From Alcanivorax jadensis T9 (GTDB lineage: Bacteria > Pseudomonadota > Gammaproteobacteria > Pseudomonadales > Alcanivoracaceae), in NCBI RefSeq assembly GCF_000756655.1, contig NZ_ARXU01000002.1:414971-478970 (forward strand): a DNA stretch of 64,000 nt, in the 5' to 3' direction. The translations under genes and the position numbers were made by a program. The notes under the pieces are model-generated. The model saw only the letters and a list, made by a program, of their open reading frames with translations. It did not search any database and had not been told where the DNA came from. This document shows positions 34,176 through 43,720 of this stretch, piece by piece (position 1 is the stretch's first letter; each line of letters opens with the position of its first letter).

Positions 34176-34847
34176 TCAGGAAACCGATGAGACATTCACG
34201 GCGAAACCACTGCGCTGCCATAGCCATGCCACCCTCAGGGTATGCAGATTGATCAACACCGCCAGAGCCCATTCAAAGCCGTCATCCATGGTGTCGTAGT
34301 GCTCGGGCCAGATCACCCCCAGTATCAGCGACGCTATTCCCACCAACAGGGTAAAACCGCATAACCGCAGCAGCAAGTTCCCCGCTGCTGACATCGGACT
34401 GTGCCGCAAAGACACGCTCAGCCCCAGCTGGGCCAGAAAGGTGAGGCCGAAAAATCCCACCACGCCGATCCGGCGCAGCAGGTAAGGGGTATCTCCCTCA
34501 TGGCCAAGGACCACCGTATAGAGCGCCAGGGGCAGCGGCGCCAGCATCCCCAGCCACCACCAGATTTTCGGCTCCACCCGCATGTGGCGCAGCCAGTGAC
34601 GGTTGGCCCACCAGAACAGCATCATGCAGACGCAGGCCGGCAACATGCCGGCCTTGAAAACGAAATAGGCGGTACCGGAACGGGACGCCCGGGAAATACT
34701 GGTGCAGCCCTCGAACCAGGGCAGACACCAGGGCACCAGCTGCTCACTGGCAGACAACAAATAACAGACATGCATAGTCGCCAGCGGCAACAAGGCGGTG
34801 GCCCAGGCCAGGGGGGACAAGCGAACCGGCGTCGATGGCATCGTCAT
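34176..34847 (-). CDS. Integral membrane protein, Frag1/DRAM-like
   Basis: A 223-residue protein with six predicted membrane helices. The segment CLPWFEGCTSISRASRSGTA then YFVFKAGMLPACVCMMLFWW is close to the 'Cy.SL.PyISd' hallmark of the Frag1/DRAM/Sfk1 family. Function in bacteria is unknown. The ATG used (MTMPST) is not preceded by a good ribosome site; the frame runs 7 codons further. It is convergent with selO. Confidence 0.6.
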   Translation of the reverse strand: MTMPSTPVRLSPLAWATALLPLATMHVCYLLSASEQLVPWCLPWFEGCTSISRASRSGTAYFVFKAGMLPACVCMMLFWWANRHWLRHMRVEPKIWWWLGMLAPLPLALYTVVLGHEGDTPYLLRRIGVVGFFGLTFLAQLGLSVSLRHSPMSAAGNLLLRLCGFTLLVGIASLILGVIWPEHYDTMDDGFEWALAVLINLHTLRVAWLWQRSGFAVNVSSVS

Positions 34848-35297
34848 GGCGCCAGCGTAGCGCAACACGGCGCACCGTCACACCTTGCCACCCTCAATAC
34901 AACCCCCAACGCAACGCCTAGCGCAGGATGCACTGAGCCCAGGCGGGCTGTTCCATCAGGACGCCAGCGGTGCACGCCACCAAGTCTCTCCCCCCTGCTC
35001 AACAGGCAACTTGTACGACTCACCGGGCAGGTAGACAGGGAAACAATTCCATTACAAAACATCGCAGTAAATGGCTATAAAAACGTTTTCTTAAGAACAG
35101 AATAAAACCAGTCATAAAAACACAGTTAGGCAGTGGCAACCTCCCTGCAGTCACCCATCAGCATCGCGATAACGCGCTCTCTGTTCGCTATGCCCTGTGA
35201 CATCTCAAGCCCCTGACAGGCGGGCTCTTCTTCAGCCATGAAAGAGACACATGGCACATCCGGTTGCCCCGTCGCTGTCACCCATAGGCGGACAATA
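34848..35297. other. Intergenic region upstream of the lipoprotein hydrolase
   Basis: Divergent 450-base gap. Part of it is AT-rich (AAAACGTTTTCTTAAGAACA at about 35078), which probably holds the promoters, but no clear -35/-10 pair could be picked. Nothing else was recognised. Confidence 0.4.
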
Positions 35298-37484
35298 ATG
35301 ATGAAAAAACAGTACGCATCCATCGCCAGCCTGGCACTGCTTGTTACCGCCTGCGGTGGCGGCGGCAGCTCTGGTAGCGTGTCGCAGACGCCTGGCTCGA
35401 CCCCGCAATCCCCCACCCCCAATCAGCCCGTGCCACCGCCCGACATGCCGGTGGACTGCCAGCGGAACAGCTGGGTGGCAGGCACCACAGAACTGTGCGA
35501 CGGCACACTCATTTACCGTGACTATGTCTATGATGACTACGGCGCGGATACCGGCCTGGTGGGCCTGTCGCCCCTGACCGTGATGAATCTGCTGTCACGG
35601 GGTGGCGGCGTGTTCAATCCGATTGCCAACACCCCCGGGCTGCTGTCTCCCACTGCGGGCGATCAACGCTACCCTGCCGGCATGGAAAACACCGCTGACC
35701 TGGTTTCGCTGGCACTGGCTCTGGATGGCGATGAACTGTCTGTTCGCTTCGAGCTGAATACACTTTATGGCAGTGATGACAGCCTCGCCGTCATCGCCAT
35801 TGATACTGACAATGACAGCAGTACCGGTGGTGGCGTCTGGCCGGGCCTGGGCATTCGCAGTGACGGCTGGGATGAGATCTATACCTTCGCTGAAGGCGAC
35901 CCGATCAATAACATTATTGCTGGTCGAATTCCTGCGCCAGAAACCGAACAGTGGCGCATTCAGGCTGTGGTGGCGCAGCACGACGGCACGGTGATGAATG
36001 TGGCTTTCCGTGGCCCCGATGAATCCGCCCGTGCGGCTTCTATCCCGGAACAGATTCTTCCAGACGCGGGCAATTTCTGGGAAGACAAACAGTCCCAGGC
36101 GCTCGGCAGCGGCGACATTTCCGTTTTCGGGGACGTGGTTTCACGCAGTGATCTGGAAAACCGCATCACCCGCCCTGCGGAGTCCGTCACCGGTTTTCAG
36201 CAGCGCGTTTACACCTCCCAATACACGCTTCCTCCCGGTGAAGGGGTCTCGCTGCGGGGCGTCCCCGGCCGCCAGGGTGATACCGGCCTGCCCTGCGACC
36301 AGTATTTTCATTACCTGGGGAAATACCAGCCCTACGGTTTTTATGTACCGGAGCAGGACGGCCCCCACGAGCTGCAGCTGGTACTGCACGGCTGCGAAGC
36401 CAACCACGCCAGCCAGATCAACCAGAGCAATTTCCAGACCTCTTTCGCCGATGCCAACAACCGCATTCTGGCCGCCCCCCTGGGCCGCGGGCCGCGGGGT
36501 TTCTATACCGGGCTCTCGGAGCGTGATGTGCTGGATGTTCGCGCGGACGTGGAAGAACACTACCCGATCGACAGCCGCAAGGTGCTGGTGAGCGGCTACT
36601 CCATGGGCGGCTATGGCACGCTGAGAATGGCGGCACTGTATCCACAGGATTACGCTGCCGGTGTGAACTGGGTGGGCTTTACCGGCAGCCTGCTGAACCT
36701 GCCATTGGAAAGAACATTGCTCGACTCTTTGACGGATCTCACCGGCATTGAGCTACTGGATGCCCCCTTGTCTGCATTCCAGGAACTGCAGCAGGAGTTC
36801 AGCATTGGTGCGGAAGACAACGTGCTGGATTACCTGGGAAATCTGGAGCATATCCCGGTGGCCAATGCCTACAGTGCGGCCGATGAAATCGTGCATGTCA
36901 CTACGGCTCTGGCACTACAGGAAAAATATGTCGCCGGAAATTCAGACTATGTGTTCTACCTCCATCTACCTGCGGAGCACCTGACCTATATCCTGCTGGA
37001 TGAATGGCAGAAGATGGCCAATTACAGCGCCAACCGTGTGGCCGTTAGCCGGCCGAGCACGGTCAGTTACTACTACGATCCGGCACAGGCCTACCCGGAA
37101 TATGCCATTGATCACAATCGCGCTTACTGGGTCAGCAACATCCTCAATCGCTCCACCGAGCCCAGCCAGATTTCACTGCAAAGCGATGGCTGCGGCACAC
37201 CGCAGATGGATCGCCAGTTCACCTCAGGAGCTGGCACTTACCCGATACCCTGGGTAAGCACGCAACGGACATTGAGCAGCGATTCCTTGCTACCAGGCGG
37301 CAACACCCTGACCGGGTCGCTGGAGAACATTCATCACATGACCATTGATGTTACCGATAGCTGCCTTTCAGGCGCCATCAATCTGGACATCGACAGTGAC
37401 GGCAGCAGCACCCTGGCATTCAGCGATGGCAGAGAGGTAGACCTGGTTCAGGGACGCAACCAGCTGTTCGTGAACCCGCTATAA
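35298..37484 (+). CDS. Lipoprotein alpha/beta hydrolase (PHB-depolymerase/esterase-like)
   Basis: A 728-residue protein with signal peptide and lipobox LVTAC (Cys19), followed by Gly/Ser/Pro-rich linker. The first third (about 60-320) shows a calcium-rich beta region (IDTDNDSSTGGGVWPG). The alpha/beta hydrolase follows: oxyanion strand LQLVLHGCEAN, nucleophile GYSMGG (Ser435), and the C-terminal LPAEHLTYILL with the His. The HGC and GYSMGG segments resemble PHB depolymerase/feruloyl esterases, but the domain order is unusual. A second region (about 600-728) has further beta strands. It probably acts at the outer membrane on extracellular polyesters; exact substrate unknown. Confidence 0.78.
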   Translation: MMKKQYASIASLALLVTACGGGGSSGSVSQTPGSTPQSPTPNQPVPPPDMPVDCQRNSWVAGTTELCDGTLIYRDYVYDDYGADTGLVGLSPLTVMNLLSRGGGVFNPIANTPGLLSPTAGDQRYPAGMENTADLVSLALALDGDELSVRFELNTLYGSDDSLAVIAIDTDNDSSTGGGVWPGLGIRSDGWDEIYTFAEGDPINNIIAGRIPAPETEQWRIQAVVAQHDGTVMNVAFRGPDESARAASIPEQILPDAGNFWEDKQSQALGSGDISVFGDVVSRSDLENRITRPAESVTGFQQRVYTSQYTLPPGEGVSLRGVPGRQGDTGLPCDQYFHYLGKYQPYGFYVPEQDGPHELQLVLHGCEANHASQINQSNFQTSFADANNRILAAPLGRGPRGFYTGLSERDVLDVRADVEEHYPIDSRKVLVSGYSMGGYGTLRMAALYPQDYAAGVNWVGFTGSLLNLPLERTLLDSLTDLTGIELLDAPLSAFQELQQEFSIGAEDNVLDYLGNLEHIPVANAYSAADEIVHVTTALALQEKYVAGNSDYVFYLHLPAEHLTYILLDEWQKMANYSANRVAVSRPSTVSYYYDPAQAYPEYAIDHNRAYWVSNILNRSTEPSQISLQSDGCGTPQMDRQFTSGAGTYPIPWVSTQRTLSSDSLLPGGNTLTGSLENIHHMTIDVTDSCLSGAINLDIDSDGSSTLAFSDGREVDLVQGRNQLFVNPL

Positions 37485-37496
37485 ACGGATGAAACC

Positions 37497-37520
37497 GAAA
37501 GCCCCGGGGACGGGGCTTTC
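37497..37520. terminator. Hairpin between the lipoprotein hydrolase and yghU
   Basis: GAAAGCCCC and GGGGCTTTC pair perfectly around a 6-base loop between convergent genes. T tracts are short on both sides. Confidence 0.6.
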
Positions 37521-37541
37521 GCCATGCCTGGCATGGCCCGG

Positions 37542-38414
37542 TTATTGATTCGCTTGCAGTTTATCCAGCGTACGCAATTCGAAGTCGCTGGCGTCATGCC
37601 GCTCCCACAGTTGGCTGGAAGGGTCACCCCAGGCCCGGTTGACTTTACGGCCACGTTCCACCGCTGGGCGCTTGCTGATCTGCTCGGTCCAGCGCAGTAC
37701 ATTCTTGTAGGTGTGCGCCTCAATAAATTCCGCCGCTTCATACACCTTGTTGGTGACCAAAGCGCCGTACCAGGGCCAGATGGCCATATCAGCAATGGTG
37801 TATTCATCACCGGCGATGTAGTCGTTGTCGGCCAGCTGGCGATCCAGCACATCCAGCTGCCGTTTGATCTCCATGGTGTAGCGATTGATCGGGTATTCGT
37901 ACTTTTCCGGGGCGTAGGCATAGAAATGACCGAAGCCGCCACCCAGAAGCGGCGCACTGCCCATTTGCCAGAACAGCCAGCTGAGCGCTTCGGTACGTTT
38001 GCCTGGGTCCGTGGGCAGAAATTCGCCAAACTTTTCTGCCAGGTAAAGCAGGATATTGCCGGACTCGAACACCCGGCGCGGCGGGGTAACGCTGTGATCC
38101 ATCAAGGCGGGAATTTTAGAGTTGGGATTCACCTCCACAAAGCCGCTGCCAAACTGGTCGCCATTCTGGATATTGATCAGCCAGGCATCGTATTCCGCAT
38201 CCTTGTGGCCTTTCTCAAGAAGCTCTTCGAGCATCACCGTGACCTTTACCCCGTTGGGGGTGGCCAGGGAGTAAAGCTGCAGGGGATGCTTGCCCACTTG
38301 CAGGGCCTTGTCATGGGTGGGCCCGGCGATAGGGCGATTGATATTGGCAAAGGCGCCGCCATTGGCCTGGTCCCACTTCCAGACACGGGGTGGGGTGTAG
38401 GTGGGGTCAGACAT
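37542..38414 (-). CDS. yghU: YghU-type glutathione S-transferase-like disulfide oxidoreductase
   Basis: A 290-residue GST-fold protein: LQLYSLATPNGVKVTVMLEE, the thiol site region NPNSKIPALMD, and SGNILLYLAEKFGEF, with the C-terminal GHFYAYAPEKYEYPINRYTM. These match YghU of E. coli, which binds two glutathiones and reduces disulfides and peroxides. The start MSDPTYTPP follows GGGAGC; 33 upstream in-frame residues are not supported. Its neighbours suggest a role in organic stress, but that is inference. Confidence 0.92.
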   Translation of the reverse strand: MSDPTYTPPRVWKWDQANGGAFANINRPIAGPTHDKALQVGKHPLQLYSLATPNGVKVTVMLEELLEKGHKDAEYDAWLINIQNGDQFGSGFVEVNPNSKIPALMDHSVTPPRRVFESGNILLYLAEKFGEFLPTDPGKRTEALSWLFWQMGSAPLLGGGFGHFYAYAPEKYEYPINRYTMEIKRQLDVLDRQLADNDYIAGDEYTIADMAIWPWYGALVTNKVYEAAEFIEAHTYKNVLRWTEQISKRPAVERGRKVNRAWGDPSSQLWERHDASDFELRTLDKLQANQ

Positions 38415-38518
38415 AGTTGCTCCCGATCGATGACAGGCATGGCCTGTGCACGTTGAATGTTGCCTCATCATGGCCAGCCCGAGCGCCGGGAACAAGCTGA
38501 AAAAAATGAACAAACGCT

Positions 38519-40318
38519 TCAGTTTAATCGATCGATCGACCCACTCTCATGCTGCTGCACGTCCCACAGGTGCGCATACAAACCGCCCCGGGCCAGCAAC
38601 TCAACATGGCTGCCCTGCTCCGCCACCTGGCCGTTGTCCAGCACGATGGTGCGATCCGCATCCATGATGGTGGACAGGCGGTGGGCAATCACCAGGGTGG
38701 TCTGCTGGTGAGAGATGTCGCTAATTGCCTTGAGGATGATCTTTTCCGAGTGGCTGTCCAGGGATGATGTGGCTTCGTCGAACACCATGATCGGCGGATG
38801 CTTGAGCAATGCCCGGGCGATGGACACCCGCTGCTTTTCGCCGCCGGAAAGTTTCAGGCCCCGCTCGCCCACCATGGTGTGTTCTCCCTTGGGCAGGGAA
38901 GCGATGAAGTCGGACAGATAGGCCAGACGAATCGCCTCGCGCACCTCCTCGTCGCCGGCATCAATGCGACCGTAGCGGACATTCTCGAAGATGCTGGTGT
39001 TGAACAGCACGGTATCCTGGGGCACCACACCAATTTGCTGACGCAGGGAGGTCTGGCTGACCTGGCGAATCGACTGGCCATCGATGGTGATATCGCCACT
39101 ACTGACGTCATAGAACCGGAACAGCAGCTTGAACAAGGTGGATTTACCCGCCCCGCTGCTGCCCACAATCGCCACCTTCTGTCTGGATGGCACGGTAAAG
39201 CTGACGCCACGAATAATGTCCCGGGTATCGCCATAACCGAAGTGCACATCATGAAAGCGGATCTCGCCATCGCCCACGGCCAGTGCGGTAGCGCCTTCGC
39301 GATCCACCACACCGGGCTCTACGTCCATCACCGCAAACATGTTTTCAATGTTGGTCATGGCACCCTTCATTTCCCGGTAAACAAAGCCGAGAAAATTCAG
39401 CGGCATGAACACCTGCATCATGAAGGCATTGATCAGCACGAAATCACCCAGAGTCATTACCTTGTCGGTAACCTGCACCGCAGCCATTATCATCGCGGCT
39501 GTGACAGCGGCAGCAATAATAAAAGACTGACCGGCATTGAGAGCAAACAGTGACAGCCGGTTTTTACCCCGTGCCAGCTCCCAGCGCTCCAGGTTCTCGT
39601 CATAGTGACGGGCTTCAAATTCTTCGTTGGTGAAATATTTCACCGTTTCATAGTTAAGCAGGCTGTCGATGGCGCGGGTGCTGCTGGACGATTCCGCCTG
39701 ATTGGCCTCACGAATAAAGGCCAACCGCCATTCGGTGGCAAAAATGGAGAATCCCACATAGGCCACCACAGCTACCGCCACGATCAGTGCGAACCAGGCA
39801 TCGTAATTCCACAGCAACAACCCGATCACCATGCCGATTTCCAACAGGGTGGGCAGAATGTTGAACACCATGAAACGCAGCAGAAAGCTGATGCCGTTGG
39901 TGCCCCGCTCAATATCACGGGACAGCCCGCCGGTGCGGCGATTGAGATGAAAATCCAGATCCAGGGCATGCAGATGCCGAAATACCTTCAGACCGATTCG
40001 TCGCATGGCCCGCTCGGTGACACGACCGAACAGGGTGTCGCGCAGCTCACCGAACAGGACATTGGAGAAACGCACCACCCCATAGGCCAGCAACAGACCC
40101 AGCGGCAGGGTAATCAACTCACTGGCGTCGTTGGCATCCAGCCCGTCAACGATGTGCTTGAGAATAAACGGCAACCCCACGCTGGCCAGCTTGGCCAGTA
40201 CCAGGCAGACCACCGCCAGGGCAATGCGGGTACGGAATTCCAGCAGATAGGGAAACAGGGTTTTCAGCACAGACCAGTCGATGGGCTTGGGGGTAACGTC
40301 CTGGCTCATACCGCGCAT
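38519..40318 (-). CDS. ABC transporter, Atm1/HMT-like exporter (permease-ATPase fusion)
   Basis: A 599-residue half-transporter. Six membrane helices occupy about residues 25-320. The ATPase domain has Walker A GSSGAGKST, Q-loop PQDTVLF, signature LSGGEKQR, Walker B MVFDEATSSLD and the H-loop IAHRLST. The N-terminal domain (RRTGGLSRDIERGTNGISFL, LNYETVKYFTNEEFE) is typical of the Atm1 family, which exports glutathione conjugates or heavy-metal thiols. The start is an ATG with AGGCAGG upstream; a second Met three codons later is possible. Next to yghU, which also uses glutathione. Confidence 0.93.
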   Translation of the reverse strand: MRGMSQDVTPKPIDWSVLKTLFPYLLEFRTRIALAVVCLVLAKLASVGLPFILKHIVDGLDANDASELITLPLGLLLAYGVVRFSNVLFGELRDTLFGRVTERAMRRIGLKVFRHLHALDLDFHLNRRTGGLSRDIERGTNGISFLLRFMVFNILPTLLEIGMVIGLLLWNYDAWFALIVAVAVVAYVGFSIFATEWRLAFIREANQAESSSSTRAIDSLLNYETVKYFTNEEFEARHYDENLERWELARGKNRLSLFALNAGQSFIIAAAVTAAMIMAAVQVTDKVMTLGDFVLINAFMMQVFMPLNFLGFVYREMKGAMTNIENMFAVMDVEPGVVDREGATALAVGDGEIRFHDVHFGYGDTRDIIRGVSFTVPSRQKVAIVGSSGAGKSTLFKLLFRFYDVSSGDITIDGQSIRQVSQTSLRQQIGVVPQDTVLFNTSIFENVRYGRIDAGDEEVREAIRLAYLSDFIASLPKGEHTMVGERGLKLSGGEKQRVSIARALLKHPPIMVFDEATSSLDSHSEKIILKAISDISHQQTTLVIAHRLSTIMDADRTIVLDNGQVAEQGSHVELLARGGLYAHLWDVQQHESGSIDRLN

Positions 40319-40635
40319 AAAAAGGCCTGCCTTGAAGAAAAGAGCCCGCAGTATAACAACATGGCGGGCAACCATCGGATGACCGAAAACCTGAGACCCC
40401 GATTACCGTTAAAGATACTGAATCGTGGGCCAGCCTTTCTGTAGGAGCTTAGCGTAGCGGAGCAACGGCCGCAGACCGACCCGCAGGGTGAGCGAAGCGA
40501 ATAACGTCGCTGGTGGCGCGATTGCTGGCTTCGTGCACCCTGGCGGTTGTTACCTTCACGTGGTTCCGGCTCGCGCCGCCAGCGACGCTCCTACAAGCAA
40601 TGTGAGGCGACCTATGCAGCCATGCATACCGGCTT
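40319..40635. repeat. Intergenic GTAGGAGC-family inverted repeat
   Basis: The gap is 317 bases. The element runs 40440-40595, with TGTAGGAGCTTAGCG and CAGCGACGCTCCTACA at the ends and GTCGCTGGTGGCGCGA versus TCGCGCCGCCAGCGAC inside. No gene was seen. Confidence 0.7.
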
Positions 40636-41592
40636 TCATCGCCGGGACTGCAGCCACACCGCCAGGCCCTGGCTGTTGAGCTGGATATCCAGCCCCAGTA
40701 CAGCCTCCAGCTGCTCGTCTGACATCTCACAGCCGTGTTCACGGGCGCAGCCAAACAAGTACTCCCTCATGGCCGCCATCAACGCCTTTTCCAGCGCATC
40801 ACCGTCGGCGGTTGCCGCCACGGTTTCCGCCAGCGCCACATAGTCGTCCACCATGGTCTGCAAGCGCTCGCCCAGCGGTTGCGGGTTTTCCACCATGCTG
40901 TAATGGGTGAGATAAATACGCTGGGGTTGCAGCGCCAGCAGCTTGCGGATGGAGGCCTTCAATGCCGGCGGATCAAACTGCACCGGAGTGGTGGTCGGGC
41001 AGATAAAGGGCCCCTTGGCGGTGGTCAGCGGCGGATAGGACAAGCCAAAGGTGTCGCCGGTGAAAATCCCACGGGACCTGGGGTCATACACGCAAAAATG
41101 ATGGCGGGCATGGCCGGGGGTATCAATGAAAACCAGCTTGCGATCGCCCACGGTGGCCTCATCGCCGTCGTCCATGGTGCGCACCCGGCGCTCATCCACG
41201 GGAATGATATCGCCGTAGATCTCGGCAAACTGGGCCTCACCGTATACCGCTGTGGCACCGGCCTTGAGCTTTGCCGGATCAATCATGTGGCGGGCGCCGC
41301 GGGGATGTACCAGCAGGGTCGCCGCTGGCAGCGCCTGCATCAGGCCACCGACGCCACCGGCGTGATCCAGATGCACATGCGTCGGAATCACGTATTTCAC
41401 CTTTGCCAGATCAATCTTGCGCTCTTTGAGCAGCGCAAGAATGGTCGGCACGGTGTTGTGGGTACCGGTTTCGATAATGGCGTATTCATCACCGCCGCCC
41501 AGCAGATAACAGGCCGCCAGCCCTTCGTGCACCATGCCCGTATCGATACGGGTAATTTGCTGGCCGAGGTCGTCAAAAGTCTGGAACGTCAT
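40636..41592 (-). CDS. MBL-fold metallo-hydrolase
   Basis: A 318-residue metallo-beta-lactamase-fold protein. The metal site is THVHLDHAGG (His72, His74, Asp76, His77), with IDTPGHARHH and IFTGDTFG adding the second-shell residues. The long insertion and the C-terminal tail with Cys residues are not typical of glyoxalase II. Enzymes of this form can act on esters, lactones or thioesters. The start follows CAGGAGCC; 34 upstream residues are unlikely. It stands alone. Confidence 0.87.
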   Translation of the reverse strand: MTFQTFDDLGQQITRIDTGMVHEGLAACYLLGGGDEYAIIETGTHNTVPTILALLKERKIDLAKVKYVIPTHVHLDHAGGVGGLMQALPAATLLVHPRGARHMIDPAKLKAGATAVYGEAQFAEIYGDIIPVDERRVRTMDDGDEATVGDRKLVFIDTPGHARHHFCVYDPRSRGIFTGDTFGLSYPPLTTAKGPFICPTTTPVQFDPPALKASIRKLLALQPQRIYLTHYSMVENPQPLGERLQTMVDDYVALAETVAATADGDALEKALMAAMREYLFGCAREHGCEMSDEQLEAVLGLDIQLNSQGLAVWLQSRR

Positions 41593-41832
41593 GCGTGGCT
41601 CCTGAGGTCGCTGAGTCCAACGACTATAGGCCACGCAACCGGGGGCAGCCACCCGACCTTTGGTCAGACAGCCTGCCGTTTCAAGCGGGGACACGCTCCC
41701 TCTTTGAGTGCTGATTGGAGACAGGCAAGCAGCACCTGACGTTGCTGGTGGCAGCGGGAAACGCCGGGCTTCACGTCATCTTGCCCTGCCACTGACCACA
41801 CTGGGCTTTTATGCGTGGAAAAGGGCTGCCCC

Positions 41833-42234
41833 ATGACCGGAATGACTGCACTACTGATTTACATCGTCTGGACACTGATTCTGGCACTGAGCTACGCCAC
41901 TTATCGGCTGCCGCTGGTGCTCACCGGCAAGAAGGCCGCGAATCATTGGGAGCGAGGCAAGGCGGTTGATGACCCGGCCATCCTGGTTCGTGCCAAGGCG
42001 GCACATCTCAATTGCCTGGAGAACCTGCCGCTGTTTGCGGCCCTGGTGTTGGTGGCAGCGGCCACCGGCCAGAGCGATACAGTCAACGCACTAGCAGGTT
42101 TTATTGTGGCGGCACGCATCGGACAAAGCCTGGTGCATCTGATCGGCACAAGCTTCCCGCTGGTATTCATTCGCGCCAGCCTGTTCCTGGCCCAGGTGGC
42201 CCTGATGCTGTATCTGGCCTTCGCCTTGATGTAA
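41833..42234 (+). CDS. MAPEG family membrane protein
   Basis: A 133-residue protein with four membrane helices. LSYATYRLPLVLTGKKAANH, then RAKAAHLNCLENLPLFAALV and AARIGQSLVHLIG show the MAPEG pattern (the ENxP and R.xxH motifs). MAPEG proteins are membrane glutathione transferases or relatives. The start follows AAAGGGCTGCCCC. Together with yghU and the Atm1-like exporter it adds to a glutathione theme within 5 kb. Confidence 0.88.
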   Translation: MTGMTALLIYIVWTLILALSYATYRLPLVLTGKKAANHWERGKAVDDPAILVRAKAAHLNCLENLPLFAALVLVAAATGQSDTVNALAGFIVAARIGQSLVHLIGTSFPLVFIRASLFLAQVALMLYLAFALM

Positions 42235-42240
42235 CCCCTT

Positions 42241-42339
42241 CAATCGGGGACACGCACAAATCGACTCAATCCATGCGTGTCCCTGATTGCTGTGTTCTTC
42301 CCTGCAAACAAAAACAGCGGCTCAGGCCGCTGTTTTTGT
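42241..42339. terminator. Repeat hairpin and bidirectional terminator between MAPEG and amidohydrolase genes
   Basis: First, CAATCGGGGACACGCA (42241-42256) pairs with TGCGTGTCCCTGATTG (42274-42289), 15 of 16 matching; the GGGGACACGCA motif also appears elsewhere in the window. Second, ACAAAAACAGCGGC (42308-42321) and GCCGCTGTTTTTGT (42326-42339) form a 14-bp stem with a TCAG loop and A/T ends, a strong terminator in both directions. Confidence 0.85.
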
Positions 42340-42361
42340 ATCAGCACAACGTGCGTCGAAC

Positions 42362-43720
42362 TTAGTCGGCGTTGCCGGCAAGAAAGGCATCCAGCAACAA
42401 GGCGCTGTTGGCCTGCACGGCAGTGGTAATTACCAGGCCCGGATTTTCGATGCGGAATTTCGGGTTGTGATTGAGTGGCGGCAGTTCGCCGGTGCTCATG
42501 TACTTCTTCATCACATCCGGGGCGCCGCCCCCCACTTCCACAAACAGTGTCTCGGCATCGTCAATGCCAGCTACCAGCATGGGGAAATCCTCGGAACCCA
42601 TCACCGGCGGAATGCCGGGCATGATCCGTTTTTTCCCCAGAGCCCCTACCAGGGTGGCATTGGCTTTCTCCGCCAGGGCCGGTTCGTTGATCACCGGTTC
42701 TGCATATCCCAGCATGGTGATGGTGGGCTTCCGCTCCTCCGGCACACCCGCTGCCACGGCAATGCCCTGAGTTTCCCGCTCGATGGCATCCAGCATGGTC
42801 TGACGCACGCCTTTGTCGAACCAGCGCAGGTTCAGCTTCAAGGTGCCGGTTTCCGGAATCACGTTATGGGTTTCACCCACCTGCATGGCGCCCACCGTCA
42901 GCACTGCCGGATCCTGGGCCGGGATATTGCGGCTGACAATGGTCTGGTAGGCCATCACCGCCCGCGCTCCCATGACCACCGGATCAATGGTGCCTTCCGG
43001 GCGAGAGCCGTGGCCACCGATACCGGTAAGATGTACATCCAGCTGATCACTACCGGCCATGCGACGGCCCGCTTTCACCGCCACCGTGCCCGCCGGCCAC
43101 ACCGGGTACACGTGGGCGGAAATCAGCAGGGAGGGCTTGGGCACCTTGTCATAGAGGCCGTCATCCACCATGGCCTGAGCGCCGGCGATCAGCTCTTCCG
43201 CCGGCTGGCCCACCAGCACCAGAGTGCCGGACCAGGCATCGCGGGTTTCCATCATCACCTTGGCGATGCCCAGTAACCAGGCGGTATGGGAATCGTGGCC
43301 ACAGGCATGGGACACATAGCGGGTGCTGCCGTCATCCAGCTCCACCTGCTTCTTGCTGGCATAGGACAGGCCGCTCTCCTCTTTCACCGGCAAGGCATCC
43401 ATGTCACTGCGGAACATGATCACCGGGCCATCACCGTTTTTCAGCACCGCCGCCAGGCCGGTTTCCGCAATGCCGGTATGCACCTGGTAACCCAGTTTCT
43501 TCAGACGCTTGGCCACCAGCGCAGAGGTATCGTGCAGGTCGAAGGCCAGCTCCGGGTTGGCGTGCAACTGACGGAACACCTTTTCCAGTTCCGGCTGCTG
43601 GTCTGCAGCCAGCTTGCCTACCTTTTCGCTCAGCGACGTGGGAATAGCGGCCTGTGCCAGGCCGCAGGCCATCACTGCGCCAGCCAGAAGGCTGCTGCGC
43701 AGCCCATTGATGAATGACAT
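42362..43720 (-). CDS. Exported M20-family amidohydrolase
   Basis: A 452-residue amidohydrolase. A signal peptide (MSFINGLRSSLLAGAVMACG, cleavage after QAA) is followed by the M20 core: IMFRSDMDALPV, HACGHDSHTAWLLG (His and Asp zinc ligands), QPAEE and, near the end, PVMGSEDFPML. These match hippurate hydrolase/IAA-amino acid hydrolase relatives. Such enzymes remove acyl groups from amino acids; most are cytoplasmic, so the signal peptide is notable. The ATG follows GGGAGGGCAC. Confidence 0.92.
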   Translation of the reverse strand: MSFINGLRSSLLAGAVMACGLAQAAIPTSLSEKVGKLAADQQPELEKVFRQLHANPELAFDLHDTSALVAKRLKKLGYQVHTGIAETGLAAVLKNGDGPVIMFRSDMDALPVKEESGLSYASKKQVELDDGSTRYVSHACGHDSHTAWLLGIAKVMMETRDAWSGTLVLVGQPAEELIAGAQAMVDDGLYDKVPKPSLLISAHVYPVWPAGTVAVKAGRRMAGSDQLDVHLTGIGGHGSRPEGTIDPVVMGARAVMAYQTIVSRNIPAQDPAVLTVGAMQVGETHNVIPETGTLKLNLRWFDKGVRQTMLDAIERETQGIAVAAGVPEERKPTITMLGYAEPVINEPALAEKANATLVGALGKKRIMPGIPPVMGSEDFPMLVAGIDDAETLFVEVGGGAPDVMKKYMSTGELPPLNHNPKFRIENPGLVITTAVQANSALLLDAFLAGNAD

